Positions 47,613 to 60,362 of a DNA stretch of 64,000 nt are shown piece after piece. A model generated the notes under the pieces. It worked only from the letters and a program-made list of their open reading frames with translations. It was not told where the DNA came from and made no database searches. Positions within the stretch are counted from its first letter, which is position 1; each line of letters opens with the position of its first letter. The DNA lies in the NCBI GenBank assembly GCA_030278955.1, contig JAOANR010000014.1, positions 39,631,453-39,695,452 of the forward strand. The letters run 5' to 3'. A program made the translations under genes and the position numbers. The stretch is from Hygrophila difformis (Eukaryota > Streptophyta > Magnoliopsida > Lamiales > Acanthaceae).

Positions 47613-48194
47613 TAGTCTTTATAGTTTTAATTATTAATAATTCGAATTGTGTATATTCAAATTATAAAATTCTAATATTCTGAATTTATTTCAGTAGACT
47701 AATCACATACACATTACTATTTTATTCCATAACTGTAATATTATATACTACATATCAAAGATAATAAATAATATAATTAATCATTCAAAATCAAATATGT
47801 CATTCGGCCCGGAGGAAATGAGTATTAATGGGTATAGGTAGGGGCTGAATCCGTTGAATGTGTTGAGGCCCAAGGCATTGTGTATTAAGCTGTGATCGAG
47901 TGCAAAACTACCATTTATGGGATGCAATCAATTAAGGCACCACAATATTCCGATGGCTACACTCAACGAGCGGGCTCCACAATATTTCGGTGGCTACGAC
48001 ACCACAATATTGCGGTGGTAGTGAACGTTCATTGGTAAGGGGCATGCGGTTTAAATGAGCACTCTACGTAGATGGGCAAGCAGTTGGGATGACATAAATT
48101 ATACACATTGACCATGCATAAATTCAATAAATCATACAATAATATTTCCTAAATTTGTGGAGATATACATACTACTGAAACCATATCCAACACA
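47613..48194. other. Non-coding stretch
   Basis: No gene seen. CACAATATT(C/G)CG(G/A)TGG-type phrases recur near 47940-48020 as a short irregular repeat. Confidence 0.45.
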
Positions 48195-48197
48195 TTA

Positions 48198-48619
48198 GGG
48201 CATCTACATCGGCAGGAGCTAAAAAAATTAGTTCCTGCATGCCCATTCCACGTCAGCGAATTGCGCTGACGTGGCACTTGCTCTCCATAATGGAGGAGCT
48301 CTCCCGGGCACACTGTGCCCGTCAGTTTTTTATTATTTTTTTTCTTTTTTGTTTTCTCTTTTTTTTCTTTTTCTTTTGTAAAATTTTAAAATACTATAAT
48401 TATAATTAAAAATATTTAAGTAATTCTATAAAAAAGAAGTAATTAAAAAGATTTTTATTATATTTTTATTTAAATTCTTTGTAATAATGATGTGGAAAAG
48501 ATTGAGTTGTTTTATTGAAAATGAAAATGAGATGAAGTTGATTGATGATGTGGGAGAAAGATGATATGATGTGGAAGGCAAAAAGTAAAGAAGCTAGAGA
48601 AGCTTTGATGGAGATGACC
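48198..48619. repeat. PIF/Harbinger (Tourist-like) MITE
   Basis: It starts GGGCATCTACATC and ends GATGGAGATGACC, imperfect inverted repeats of each other, flanked by TTA at 48195-48197 and 48620-48622. The TTA duplication and GG(G/T)CATCT termini fit the PIF/Harbinger superfamily. The 422-bp interior is non-coding. Confidence 0.8.
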
Positions 48620-49430
48620 TTAGAAGGCTAACTCTACAAGTCTACATATTAAGATAGGGATGACAATGACTCCATGTTAGAATGGATAATCGAGCCAAAC
48701 TCGAGTCTGAGTTGGGTCTTGATTAATATAAAATAGACCTGGAACCAAACTTGAGGGTCGGGTTGGTTTCGGATCTTGTCGGACCCTGCCTCGATATATT
48801 GTCATCCATATATTCAACATCTGTTGAATCAATACTGAGCCGAAGCCATTATTAATAGGGAAAGTTATTGTTAAATATCCACACCTAGAAGTTATTATGT
48901 ATTAGTACCTGTATACTAAATACATATTGTATTAATACCAACTTTTGAAATACATTTCATTTCAGGACCTTCTCATTAAAAGTAAATCAAAAGTAAAATG
49001 AAATGTGGAAAAGACAAGAAGGCCCTTGCTTTATGTCAGATATAGTACTAATACGTTGGGAGTTGACAGCCATTTTTTTTGAAAATGCTCTCATCTCTCT
49101 ATCAGGAACCTGCGACGATCGAAGCTAGCTTGTTGGGCGTCGTTTTTTCTCGCGGGAAAATAGTTGGAGAAGGTTGTTCGGGGAGCTTGATAGGGATGAT
49201 CGAAGGTTAGGATTGGGGACACCTGTGGTTTCGCGAAGGGGCAACTGGTTACGGTTTTGGGTGGCGAGTTTGAAATGGGGTCTTTGAAAGGGAAAGCTTG
49301 ACGAGAGAGGAGGGTAATGCGATGGGTTAGAAGGGCTCTAGGAGGGCTTAGGGGTATAGTGTGACGGGGCTGTGAAGTTTTTTTGGAAGGGGTTTAGTGC
49401 GACGGGATTAGAGGGTTTTTTTAGGGAAGG

Positions 49431-51790
49431 ATGAGTGGCATTGAAGAGCAAGAAGATGGGCAAGAGGAACCCGAAATGCAAGTACCCGAGACGTTGTTGT
49501 TTTGACATTACGAAGGTGAAGTGCATCTAGTCCGAATATGTGAGGCTGATCTTCTTTCGGATGTCTATAGGAAGGTGCCGGATAAATGGGCTGATGTGAA
49601 TGCTGCAACGAAAACCTTGCATTACGAAGAACCCAACCGCGGATACCTGATGGAGTTGATTAACGACGGCGATGTGAGCAGGATGTGCACTTTGAATCGG
49701 GCAAAAGGGTAGACATTTGGGAAGATGAAGGTCATGAATTGGGAACCTGCAAACAATAGGGCAAGGTACTGTTCTGTTAAAACCCTAGCAGATGGCTGTT
49801 CCGTAATGGCCTGGGTCGTAGTTTTTATATTTTTGTGCGCACATTGGTATTGTTATGTCTACTGTTGTTACTTTGTAATTTGTGGATTGGTGTTTATGTG
49901 CACACCAGTATTGCTATGGATAGAGCGAATGCTTTATTAGTGATTGTATGCATTTTTGGACTGATGCAATGCATAGGACGTGGATTTAATCATAAGGATG
50001 ATGACTATTCTGGTACTGAATCAATAATGTGTAGTAGTGGTGACGTTTTCGGTATTTATTGTAACAACATTGGTATCAAAGAACTTAATTGTAGTATACA
50101 TACGCTTTACACAACGTTGTAATACATATTATGCTGCTAGTATTGTATGAATAGGTTCACGGTACATATGACCGATTTCGTATCAATAGGATCATGTTTT
50201 GTATAAATTGTGTTGCAGGACGGATACAGAAGCAGATGAAGGAACTGCATGGGGACGATTATTACTCATTTGACAAACTACGGGTATTTTGCAATAGGCT
50301 TTTAGCGTCGAACCCGGGAAGTGTTGCGGATTTAGAGATTTTTGAAGGTACCAAAAAATTTAGGAGGGTCTTCATAGCAATTGCATCTTGCGTAGATGGT
50401 TTCAGGAGAGGGTGCCGGCCCCTTGTCGAACTTGACGGCACCCCATATCAAAACAAAGTGGAAAGGCCAGATACTGGCCGTTGTAGGGAAAGATGCAGAG
50501 GGTGGCTTTATTACAATAGTATTTGCAGGTACAAAGTTAGTTGTTGATGCAGATGAACATTGTTGTTTTACCTTACAAGGTTGGTGCTTAATATCTGAAA
50601 AATATTTGTTGTGTTTGTGATTGTGACTGTGTTGTAATAGTTGTCGATGGGGAGACGGATGAGAACTGGGAATGGTTCTGCACGAAGCTGAAGGTCGTCC
50701 TTGAAGGGGGCAATAAACGGGTGTCTTTGGGTGGGTGGACGTTTTTCAGTAACCGACACTCCGGTATGATGAAATCTATTCCAAGTGTGTTCACTGGGAG
50801 TAATCATGCAGTATGCGTTTGACACTTGTGAAGAATTTCAGAAAGGAGGTACAGTTTGTTATGTACGCTATTGTGTTAATTCGTTGTGGTATAGGTTCTG
50901 TAGAACGTCGGTATCATGGTGTAAATTGTTCATTACATTTTTGGCTTCGTGACTGTGCAATGACAAAACTTACTGGACAAGGATATTCAAGGCTGCCGCA
51001 TACGCGACAACTTGCGACGAGATGATCAAGCATCTGAATTCTATACTTCAAGCAATGCCCGCTTCATCTGCATTCTTTGAAAATGCGGATCCTCGTCGAT
51101 GGGCGAATTCGGTGTTCCTCGGCAACAAATGGGGCGTAATGAACGCAAGTCTTGTTAAGAGTTGGAATTCCTGGATCACAAAGGCCAGACACCTGCCGCC
51201 AAGTGCAATGCTTGATAAAATTCGGTCGCATATCATGAAGATGATAAATGAAAAGCGAGAGGCAGGTGCTCGGATGATTGGAAAACTGTGTCCGGTCCCA
51301 GCAAAAATACTGAACAATAATTACAATGCATCTGGTGATATGGATCTGTAGTGAGCGGCGGGTTCTTTGTTCGAGGTTCGTGACCATGGTCTAATACATG
51401 CCGTGGATGTGGATCAGATGACGTGTACGTGCGGGTATTGGCAATTATTGAGGATCCCATGCAAGCACGGGTGCGCAACAAAAATCGAGCAAATGCATGG
51501 TAATATTTACGATTACTGCGACCCGTTTTACACCGTTGACTACTACAAGGCAACGCACGATGGGGTGATCTATCCTCTTTTGATGGAAAGTGATAACATG
51601 GGCGGTGGGATTGAGGAGGAATTCGTGCTGCCTCCAGATGTTCGGGTGCAGCCGGGCCGGAGGAAGACATGACGGATACCATCCCAGACCGAGACGAGCA
51701 GGGGAAGATGCACGCTGTGCCGAAAGGGTGGGCATAACAGAGCGATTTGCAAGGAAGCACACCGGTACATGCAGTACAAAGACCCACTTA
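49431..51790 (+). pseudogene. MuDR-type MULE transposase (broken)
   Basis: The N-terminal part (VHLVRICEADLLSDVYRKVP) is at 49521-49712. A central DDE region follows (FIAIASCVDGFRRGCRPLVE, LDGT). Downstream pieces read NADPRRWANSVFLGNKWG and MPASSAFFENADP. A SWIM zinc finger C-X-C-X8-C-X-H (CTCGYWQLLRIPCKH) lies at about 51422-51466 and a zinc knuckle (CTLCRKGGHNRAIC) near 51710-51755. Lesions: an extra C near 50441-50444 shifts frame after LDGT; the second catalytic position reads SNRH (AAC at 50751-50753) instead of SDRH; stops follow near 50820; TAG at 51350 and TGA at 51670 separate the later pieces. No active transposase is possible. Confidence 0.88.
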
Positions 51791-52096
51791 TCTGATTTCA
51801 GTGTAGGACTTTTGACATTTTTGACCACACGATACAGCCGTGTCATTTTGGTGCTGATTGTTTCAGACACTGTGGTATACCACATATTGGCATGTAATAT
51901 TATTGGGAACATGTCTGGTACAACATTGATTTGATGGGTGGTAATTTTGTATATGGTTTCAGTATTTGAAACGATCATTCGGAAGGATGGTTTCAATACG
52001 TGATACCATGTAACTGTAAACGAAGTAACTTTCGCAGATTATTATGTAATATGGATGGCTTCATATTCGATATCGTTGCATGAACTTCATTGTTTT

Positions 52097-52860
52097 GGGT
52101 TAATGTGTTGATCACGCATGGTCGAGCTTTATTTAACATATAGAGACATATTTGTTCATTTTTATTTTAAATTCAAGAGGTAGAATGCCACTAGTAAGCT
52201 GAAATGAAAGATTATATAGTGGATTAAAGTGGTTTCCCAAGAACACACAATCACCATACTTAAACTACACCGTACATTATGCCATAAATGTACTCCTCTG
52301 CTGAGAGGAAGCACCATTTCTTCAGTCATTCCTCATATATATTCTATGCAAGAATGTTTGTCTCATATATGGTTGGGTTAATGTGTTGATCATGTATGGT
52401 CGAGCTTTATTTAACATATAGAGACATATTTGTTCATTTTTATTTTAAATTCAAGAGGTAGAATGCCACTAGTAAGCTCAAATAAAAGATTATGTGATGG
52501 ATTAAAGTGGTTTCCCAATAACACACCATCACCATACTTAAACTACACCGGACATTATGCCATAGATGTACTCCTCTGCTGAGAGGAAGCACAATTCCTT
52601 CAGTCATTCCTCATATATATTCAATGCAAGAATGTTTGTCTCATATATGGTTGGGTTAATGTATTGATCACGTGTGGTCGAGTTTTATTTAACATATAAA
52701 GACATATTTGTTCATTTTTATTTTAAATTAGAGGTATAATGCCACTAGTAAGCTCAAATGAAAGATTATGTGGTGGATTAAAGTGGTTTCCCAAGAACAC
52801 ACCACTGCCACTCAAACTTTGCACCGGATATACTACAAAAAATGTACTCTTCTACATAAA
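52097..52860. repeat. 278-bp tandem repeat, about 2.7 copies
   Basis: Copies start at 52097, 52375 and 52653 (GGGTTAATGT(G/A)TTGATCA), each 278 bp apart, with the third truncated. Each carries TTTAACATATA(G/A)AGACATA and GTGGTTTCCCAA(G/T)AACACAC. The array sits exactly between the 3' ends of the convergent transposase and protease genes. Confidence 0.92.
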
Positions 52861-53089
52861 GTACCAATACCACAGTGATTTGACTCACACAAAGAACATT
52901 ATATAAAATAGCTAATACATTCCAGTGCAATTCATAACGTGCAAAGAACTGCCAGTAACTGTCCAATCAGTACTGAATAAAACTAAACCACAACAAAAGG
53001 CACATAAACAAGTATATGCGCACAATCCATAACATTTCAAATCCATTCAAAAAGCAATAATTACGCGACAAATAGTTCAATTAGCAATG

Positions 53090-56000
53090 TCATTTATTTA
53101 GCAGTCGCAGGTCAGCCAGGTTGTCGGCCTTTGGGTCCTTATCAGCATCGCGATTAGACACAGTTTCAGCCTTGGGGACCTCACCAGCTTTCGGATCAGT
53201 CGCAATGTCAACATCAACGTCCATTGGATGTGAAATAACAGCAGTGGTAGCAGCAACACCGGCCAGCGCAGATGGAGCACAAGTTTGCAGTTTTTTTTGC
53301 ACATGCGGATCCTCTGTCGGAGGAACACCATATTATGGAGCGGTGGCAGTGGGATTCTTTGGATCAACTGGCAAGGCGAGTACAACACTGTCGTCAACAA
53401 TACGGAGAGGGGCTAGACAGGGCACGTGCTGGGAGGTGGGGTCAGCAGGCTTGTACGGAGTGGGGTCAACAATGATGACTAGGGTCGGATCAACGGCGTT
53501 GGCAGTGGCCGGGGAAGCCGCTTGAATAACGGTGGTATCGGGCTGACTAACGGTACTATCATCCAACTGTAGGGGGTGGTGTTGGGATTACTAGGAGTAG
53601 TAACAGAAGCTTCTGGGGGGATGGTATCGGGCATACCAATAGTAGTATCAGCGACTTCTTGGGTGGTGGAGTTGGGCACAGCAAAAGTAGTATCAGTCGT
53701 ATCTGCCACCTTCTCTTTCCCCGACTCAGCTACATGTTCTGACATGTTCTCCGTCCCAGGCGTGGTCATCAGGTCTGTCACCGGGTCGGCTACAATCTCC
53801 GTCCCCGACTCAGCCACATGTTCCGGGCCCTTCTCCATCCCAGGCAGGTCCGTCTGCCCCATCCCCGGATCTGCCACATTCTCCGTCCCCTTCCCCATGC
53901 CCGGCTCGTCCATTTGGCCAGGTACCGGGCCTGCCACCTTCTTTGCTTCCGCCTCGGCCCCCTTCTCTTGCTCCGGTTCCTTCTCCTTTGCATCAAGTAG
54001 CAATCGTAAAGCCACCTCAGCACGATATGCTTTTATACCGGCAGTCTTCTCCGTATTCCATAAAGCTTTAGAATTGCGCACGTAAGCCTCTGCCCACCAC
54101 ATAACATGTATGCCACAGTCCAACAAAGTCTCCCCTTGCTGCCTACATGTCATCCGCCTAACAAAGTGCGGGTGGAATTCTATATCCAGCCTTTTCATGA
54201 AATACCACCTCAAAAAATTTGCCTATTCATACAATGAAATACCATAGTGTTAAAACCATGACATTGAAATAGATTCAAAGTATACTATACTGTAATTTCT
54301 TTTATACTGACCACTCTGAGTATTGGTATGTCATACCTGTGTGCCCACATGGAGTTGTATACCACAACTTCCTTCAATGACATGTCCAACGCAATAATGA
54401 ACTAGTGGAAGGCGAAGGTCACCGGCACCAAGACTTAATCCAACGACTGCTCAACACACATGTCCAACACTTCGAATTCTGTCTTCCCAGGTTCCCACAG
54501 CTCCTTCCAAATCTTCTCATACTGTGAATTAGTTAGGCTTGCTTTTTTTGAGGCATTGCTGGCGCCATCCAGAATGCGCGTCTATGAGCCGAATGAAACA
54601 ACATTGGGGTAACAATGCAAGATTGCCGAGAAAAATTTAAAAAAATTAGCAAAGAACAAAATCGTACTGTCGTGTACGGGCTAATCCATCCCATTCTTGT
54701 CTGAATATCAGTTGCAACCCAAAAACCGTCACTGCACAGTTACGCAACGTAGCAACCAACCAAGTCATTGTAGACAGCCTCGCTGAAAAGGAGCAGCACA
54801 AGCAAGCGTAGATTCCCTGGCTCCATACAAACTCACTGTCGTAATCGAGCCCAACGATGAATTATTAAGCAACACACCACACATTAAACAATGAAATACA
54901 ATAGGAATATATATTTAACACCAAACAACATTGAATATACCTCCCATCTATAACGTCGATGAACCGCTTGATAGTCTCCCTATTATCTTCCGACAAAGAA
55001 AGCCTCCCGGCATAGCCCCTCTTACCCTCATACTTCTCTCGGATCTCAAGATCTCTATCCCTCTTTTGCGCAACGACTTTGCCTTGTCGATTTTCCTTTG
55101 CCCAATAATCATCAACATACACACTATTCTGTCTCGTTATAATACCACAGTTACACCATTACCTTTTTCTCTGCAGGCATTCCCTTTTTTTTTTCCTTGT
55201 TTTGACAGGTGACTTGATTTCTAACTTTCGATTAACGCGTGGCTTAATGTGACATTTTGCAGGTTGCGAACTTCGGTTGCTCGCCTTACGTTTGGCCGGT
55301 ATCGCCACTGTATACAACAGATAAAGGGTGAGCGTACTGTGATTTCAGTATTCGATGGATGATATCGCATAATTTACTCGACATTACCTTTTCTCTGGTT
55401 GCCCGATGTCGGCCTTACCGCCATATCTACGAATCCTCTGACTCCTCATCCTCGACACTCTCCTCATCGTCTTCTGATCCAGATTGGCCAGACTGCTCCA
55501 CAACGTACTGGCTACCTGAACCAGCCTTCTGTTCTAGTCCCTGGTCGTCGCTGTTGCTCCCGCTCTCTGATCCAACCGTCACAGGCACCTCGTCCCCAGC
55601 CTTTGCGGTCTCTATTTCATCACTGCCTATCTCCTCTTTGTCATCCCCAACAGGTCCATCCTGTGATACATACATCGTAGCAACATAATTAGCAGTCCAA
55701 TAGACAGTTAATGACATGGTATATCAATAATATATCAATGCAACTGTCATGTACAATATGTACCAAACAACGACTCAATTACAACACGTAATAAAAATTA
55801 TAAGAAAAACTAAATTTATTTATTTAAAATGTTTACCACCTTCATTGGTGCAGTCATGTCCACTCTCTCGTCCTCGATGCTCGCCTCAACTTTTTTCTTA
55901 TCCTCGCCCTTCCTCTTTACCAACCTTGGTGATGCCTTCTTCTTGCGGGGTATCTCATCTACGAGCCAATCATCCTCCTGCATCACCTTTGAAGACTTCG

Positions 56001-57020
56001 GGGTAGGCACCACCTGGGTCACGAATTTCTGCTCCCGCTGACTGAAGTTGAATTTTCGCACCTGGTGTGCCCTAAGCTTAAGGAGATCAGCCTGACAATC
56101 CTCCAATCGTCCGTTTCTCTCCTGCCATCTCACAAAACCCGGGATGACGGGCAGTGCAATGGGTTTTGCCATAGCGAAACCTTTCATAGAACCAACCCTG
56201 CACATGCACAAATTCAGAGGAAAATAAGAAAGGTGTTATTTCTGTGTATATTTGGTGTTCTGTTAGCATAATTATGTTGCTCTCCAGTATATCATAGCTT
56301 ACATTTAACAATACTAACTTACCACAACACCCACAGTGCATCCGTCAACGTACACCTTCCCTTCATCTTTACACCGTCTCATGGAATCGACAACAAAATC
56401 ATACGCTGCATCCCCCCAACTTTACTCCCCGATTATATGCAGTTTGTCCACGTAGTGGACAAGAAAGTCGAGTAATGTCAGGGAGGATGTCGGAAATATG
56501 AATGAACTAAAAACTACCAGAACAAACGCCCTTGCGAAATCAACATCACTGTTTGTCCCAGCCTACTTTTGCATCAGTGCTATAATCTGCGGCCTTCTCA
56601 GCTGTCCTGCATCCGCACCAAAATACTTTTCTTTGAAGCTTGACATTGGCTCGTAGTCGGGGTTCACATACATACCCGTGTATTGGAGCCCCAACACCAC
56701 TGAAAATTTCCAAGCCTTGAAAGGCAAGTAAAATCCCTCCCCAAAAATAAATGCGCCCTTTACAACATCGAAGCGTTCCACAAGGGCTTGGAGCCTAGTC
56801 TTGCAGTTATAAGACCCTTCCAACTTTGCAAATGGTAGAAAAGGGTCTTCTTGATTCTTTTTTCTGTTGCTCCGTATTGTCCCCGTCACCGAACTCATGG
56901 CATCATGCAGTACGGTGAGGCTGCACCGGGGTGTTAATGTTGCCCCCCCTTCATCCTCCTTGTTCGATCCCCTTTTCTATTTCTTGGGAATTCCTTTCAC
57001 TTTCGGCGCCCTTCTGTGCA
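53090..57020 (-). pseudogene. Ulp1-like (C48) cysteine protease gene of the MULE (broken)
   Basis: Several minus-strand pieces are likely exons: about 57020-56420 (FDVVKGAFIFGEGFYLPF ... VVLGLQYTG, resembling the N-terminal domain of plant Ulp1-like transposon proteins); 56211-55816 (basic and acidic linker); an acidic piece at 55717-55427; 55122-54865; then the protease core. In the core VLVPVTFAFH holds the catalytic His (54406-54408), the expected following Trp is TAG (54403-54405), the Asp position reads Asn in VVVYNSM, and CRQQGETLLDCGIHV carries the Gln and the nucleophile Cys. TAA also interrupts at 54435-54437. The tail to 53090 is a degenerate Pro/Glu/Asp-rich repeat (ENVADPG, EHVAESG). 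Intact relatives would cleave SUMO-like conjugates, but this copy lacks the triad Asp and is truncated by stops. Confidence 0.75.
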
Positions 57021-58485
57021 AACAATGAAATTCATTGAACCACCAATATTTCAAGTTACATATTATACTAAACTCAACTAAGAACAATACTACACTCTCA
57101 TGTCATTGGAAACTTCATTCAAAACAGTCTGATCTACCCTAAATGACACCATATACAAAATACTCTCATTTAAAAAACACCCTATGCAACCGTAGTATCA
57201 TTTTCTATTCACCGTGGTGCACAAAACCATCCCAAAAACAAATTTACTACACTCTGTCGTATCTCAGACACCATCCCAAAACTAACCCTAGCCATTTCTA
57301 TTCGCCAAATTATGGAAAATCAATTTTAAAACAGTGGTGTAGTTCATGAATTGGGGTGGTATCTCAGAAACCACCCCAACACAAGTGTATTGTTACGTGA
57401 ACCGTGGTATCGCACAACATATTTCATTGTTTTCCACCATGATTACACAAGTATGAAATGATGTACCTTGCCCAAACCACAACAAACAACATACCAAAAA
57501 ACCACTCTCACCAATTTCACAAAAAAAAAAAAATAAAAAAAAAAAAATCCAAGCTTTACCTATTCAAGATCGCAACCATATAAATCACCAATTTCATGTT
57601 TCAAAACACTCTCACAATAAGGTCTCTAGTTTTCGACCACAAAACCATGCTATACCCTAAGCCCTAACGAAAACCCATTCTCCAAATACTCCAAAACATC
57701 CAACACCGCAAGTCACAAAAATAACTTCAAATGTAAATACACATGGAAATGAAGCTAACAAATGCAAACACACAATCGAACGGGCAGCCCCCAGGAACAC
57801 CAATTGCGGAATCACATTAAGTTTACTCACCTTCGAAACTCCTTCTCCGAACGTTCAACACTGCTCCGTCCTCTTCTCCAACTTCGATTCTTCACGCCAA
57901 GGACAACACTATTTTCTCCACTCCAAACCGAAAAGCAACGCACGGAAATGTTTGGGGGAAATGAAATCAACGACTGAGCTTCCTCTTCTTCGGTTTTGCA
58001 TGGCGGTTGTGGGCGACGTGGGTGGGGGTGTATTAACTCCCTGCATACGGTTTCAAAACCGAGACATTGGACAAGACATAAAGTGAAAAAGACTCTGCTA
58101 TCCTCCATTTTTTTCCATTCCACTTAACTTCAGGGGCATGATGGTCTTCAGGGGCATGATAATGGAAAGTAATTATTGGAATGATAAAATGTAGTAAAAA
58201 TTAATGATGCCTTTATTCTAAAAAACCGTCAAATTACCCCAAAAAAAGGTTAGATAATGGCCGATGGAGGAAAGTCCAGAATGATAGGATGATGAGTCAG
58301 GTAGTCACTTTATATCACACCTCCATTGGAAAGAAATTTGCGCGAGCATGAGGGCTAAAATTGTAATTTCGTCAAAATGAAAGAAAAAACCGATAGAAAT
58401 GAAAGAAACCCCGAAAGAATATCAAGATTACGCCATTTAACTAAAAGCACCCATTTTATAGTTTCTCTCTCAAACAACGCGGTGG

Positions 58486-58674
58486 ATGCACGGAAGCGGG
58501 GAAGACGCAGCAGAGAGAAAATCTAGGGCGCGAGGAAAACTGGAAATTCCCGGGGAGTTAGCATCAGAAATCTCGAGGAGTGGTGTTCAATCTCCGGGTT
58601 TTATGAATCACGACTCGATCTTCATTTGTGCTCAATGGAAATGCCTGGCCGGGGATCGAGCTATACATTATTGA
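58486..58674 (+). CDS. Upstream ORF overlapping the CTR1 start codon
   Basis: This 62-codon frame begins at ATG 58486 (MHGSGEDAAERKSRARGKLE) in the presumed CTR1 5' leader. It ends at 58674, 40 bp inside the CTR1 coding sequence in another frame. A ribosome translating it would pass the CTR1 ATG at 58635, so it could lower CTR1 translation. Whether the transcript includes this ATG is unknown, because the transcription start cannot be fixed here. Confidence 0.45.
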   Translation: MHGSGEDAAERKSRARGKLEIPGELASEISRSGVQSPGFMNHDSIFICAQWKCLAGDRAIHY

Positions 58675-60319
58675 GCCAGAATCAGGACGAGCCTTTCCAT
58701 CACCATACACAGACGGCGACGCAGGTGCAGCAGTCGAAATTCTCCGCCGGAGGGGGTGGTTACGTGGGGCAGCAGCCTCTTTACTACGAGCCACGGTCGG
58801 CGGAGAAGAACAAGCTCGATTGGGACGCGATTGATCAGAGGATGATTCAATCGCAATCGCAGCAGAGCCGGATCGGGGTGGCGGGGTTTCCGGGGTCTTT
58901 TGGGCTGCAGAGGCAGTCGAGCGGGAGTAGCTTCGGCGAGAGTTCGATCTCTGGCGATTACCATGTCTCTTCACTTTCGAACCCCGAGGTCGGTTTTACG
59001 CATCCCAGTGATGGAGGGGGCGAATTCAGAGGTAAGACCGGCGATGTATCAGCTGGTGGGAGAGGATCGTCGTATTCGAAGAGCTGGGCTCAACAAACTG
59101 AGGAGAGTTACCAATTGCAGCTGGCTTTGGCTCTTCGTCTCTCCGCCGAAGCTACCTGTGCGGATGATCCTAATTTCTTGAATCCGGTGGCTGATGAATC
59201 CTCGTCTGCTGCCTCAACCATGTCTTGCTCTCCGGAGGCAATTTCTCATCGATTCTGGGTAACATAAGCTGAGAAATTGACATTTGTTTTTTCTATTTTC
59301 GTCTGGGGCTTGTTGCAATTTTGAATTCTGCAAAAATGAACGTAGTAAGTTAGCATGTAAGGAAGTTGTTTGCCTGTGTGCAGGCACGACCAAGCGAATT
59401 AGACTATTGCTTTAAATTATGAATCGAATAGGTCCTGAAGTATAAAGATAAATTCTTCATTCTGTAGTAGACACTCCATAGTCCATAGGGAAGCTAAACA
59501 AGTCTGAGTGATAAGCTAGCTATGGAATGCTCCATCGAGGTTGGAATATTTATGGATAGTAAAGGATATGTGGTGCTGTTCTATATGTAGATGCTTTAAG
59601 CGTTTTACAATTCTTTTTATAGTAAAGAAATTCTTAAGAGTCAGTAGTTTGGTTTACCAGGTAAATGGCTGCTTATCATTCTCAGACAAAGTTCCAAACG
59701 GGTTTTACGTGATTCATGGGATGGATCCCTATGTTTGGTCTATGTCCTCGGATCATCAGGAAAGTGGCCGCATTCCACCCCTTGAATCTCTAAAGATGGT
59801 TGATCCTAATCTCACTTCTTCAGTTGAAGTTATCTCTGTAGATTGGCGAGGGGATCCTAGCTTGAAAGAGCTGCAGAACCGAATCCTTACCTTATCATCT
59901 ACTTGCATCACCACAAAGGAAGTTGTTGACCAGCTTGCAAAGCTAGTTTGCAACCATATGGGGTAAGTAGTAGAAGCTATTAGAGTATTAGTTAAGTATC
60001 CAGAGCTCTAGTTTGTTGTTGTAATGTGTTTTCTTGACTTTTTAAGGGGTGCTACATCTAATGGGGAAGATGCTTTGGTGAACATGTGGAAAGAATGCAG
60101 TGATGAATTGAAAGATAGCTTGGGGTCCATTGTGATCCCTATTGGCGGTCTCTATATTGGACTGTGTAGACATCGTGCTCTGCTATTCAAAGTACACCTA
60201 GTTACCTTTTCTTTTGCAAATTTTTGGCTTGTTTTCTTTAACCAAGTCTAAGGTTTTAGCCATTCGGTGGAAAGCCCTTGGCATACTCATACTGTTTTAT
60301 CTGATCTTGCCATTAATGT

Positions 60320-60362
<43 letters not shown>

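Larger units (their letters stand above)
48850..58300. mobile_element. Decayed Mutator-like element with a Ulp1-type protease gene (KI-MULE-like)
   Basis: A MuDR-type transposase on the + strand (about 49431-51790) and a Ulp1-like peptidase gene on the minus strand (about 53090-57020) converge on a tandem-repeat spacer. This pairing is known from Kaonashi (KI) MULEs, which carry Ulp1-like proteases. Both genes are broken. The ends are uncertain: I could not find a convincing long terminal inverted repeat. A weak inverted similarity links about 49012-49040 (AAGACAAGAAGGCCCTTG) with about 58136-58162 (reverse strand AAGACCATCATGCCCCTG). The right end must lie before the CTR1 leader at about 58440. 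Confidence 0.7.

Noticed and set aside
51233..51996. Long minus-strand frames opposite the MULE transposase 3' part
   Set aside because: They are shadows of the SWIM and zinc-knuckle coding sequence on the + strand, which has recognisable motifs.
52097..52860. CRISPR-like array
   Set aside because: The 278-bp units are contiguous long tandem repeats with no short repeat and unique spacer pattern; also a plant genome.
53121..54085. Plus-strand frames opposite the Ulp1 gene tail
   Set aside because: Mirror of the repetitive acidic tail on the minus strand. No independent evidence.
57827..58123. 98-codon minus-strand frame near the MULE right end
   Set aside because: No recognisable content; probably leader of the Ulp1-like gene or chance.
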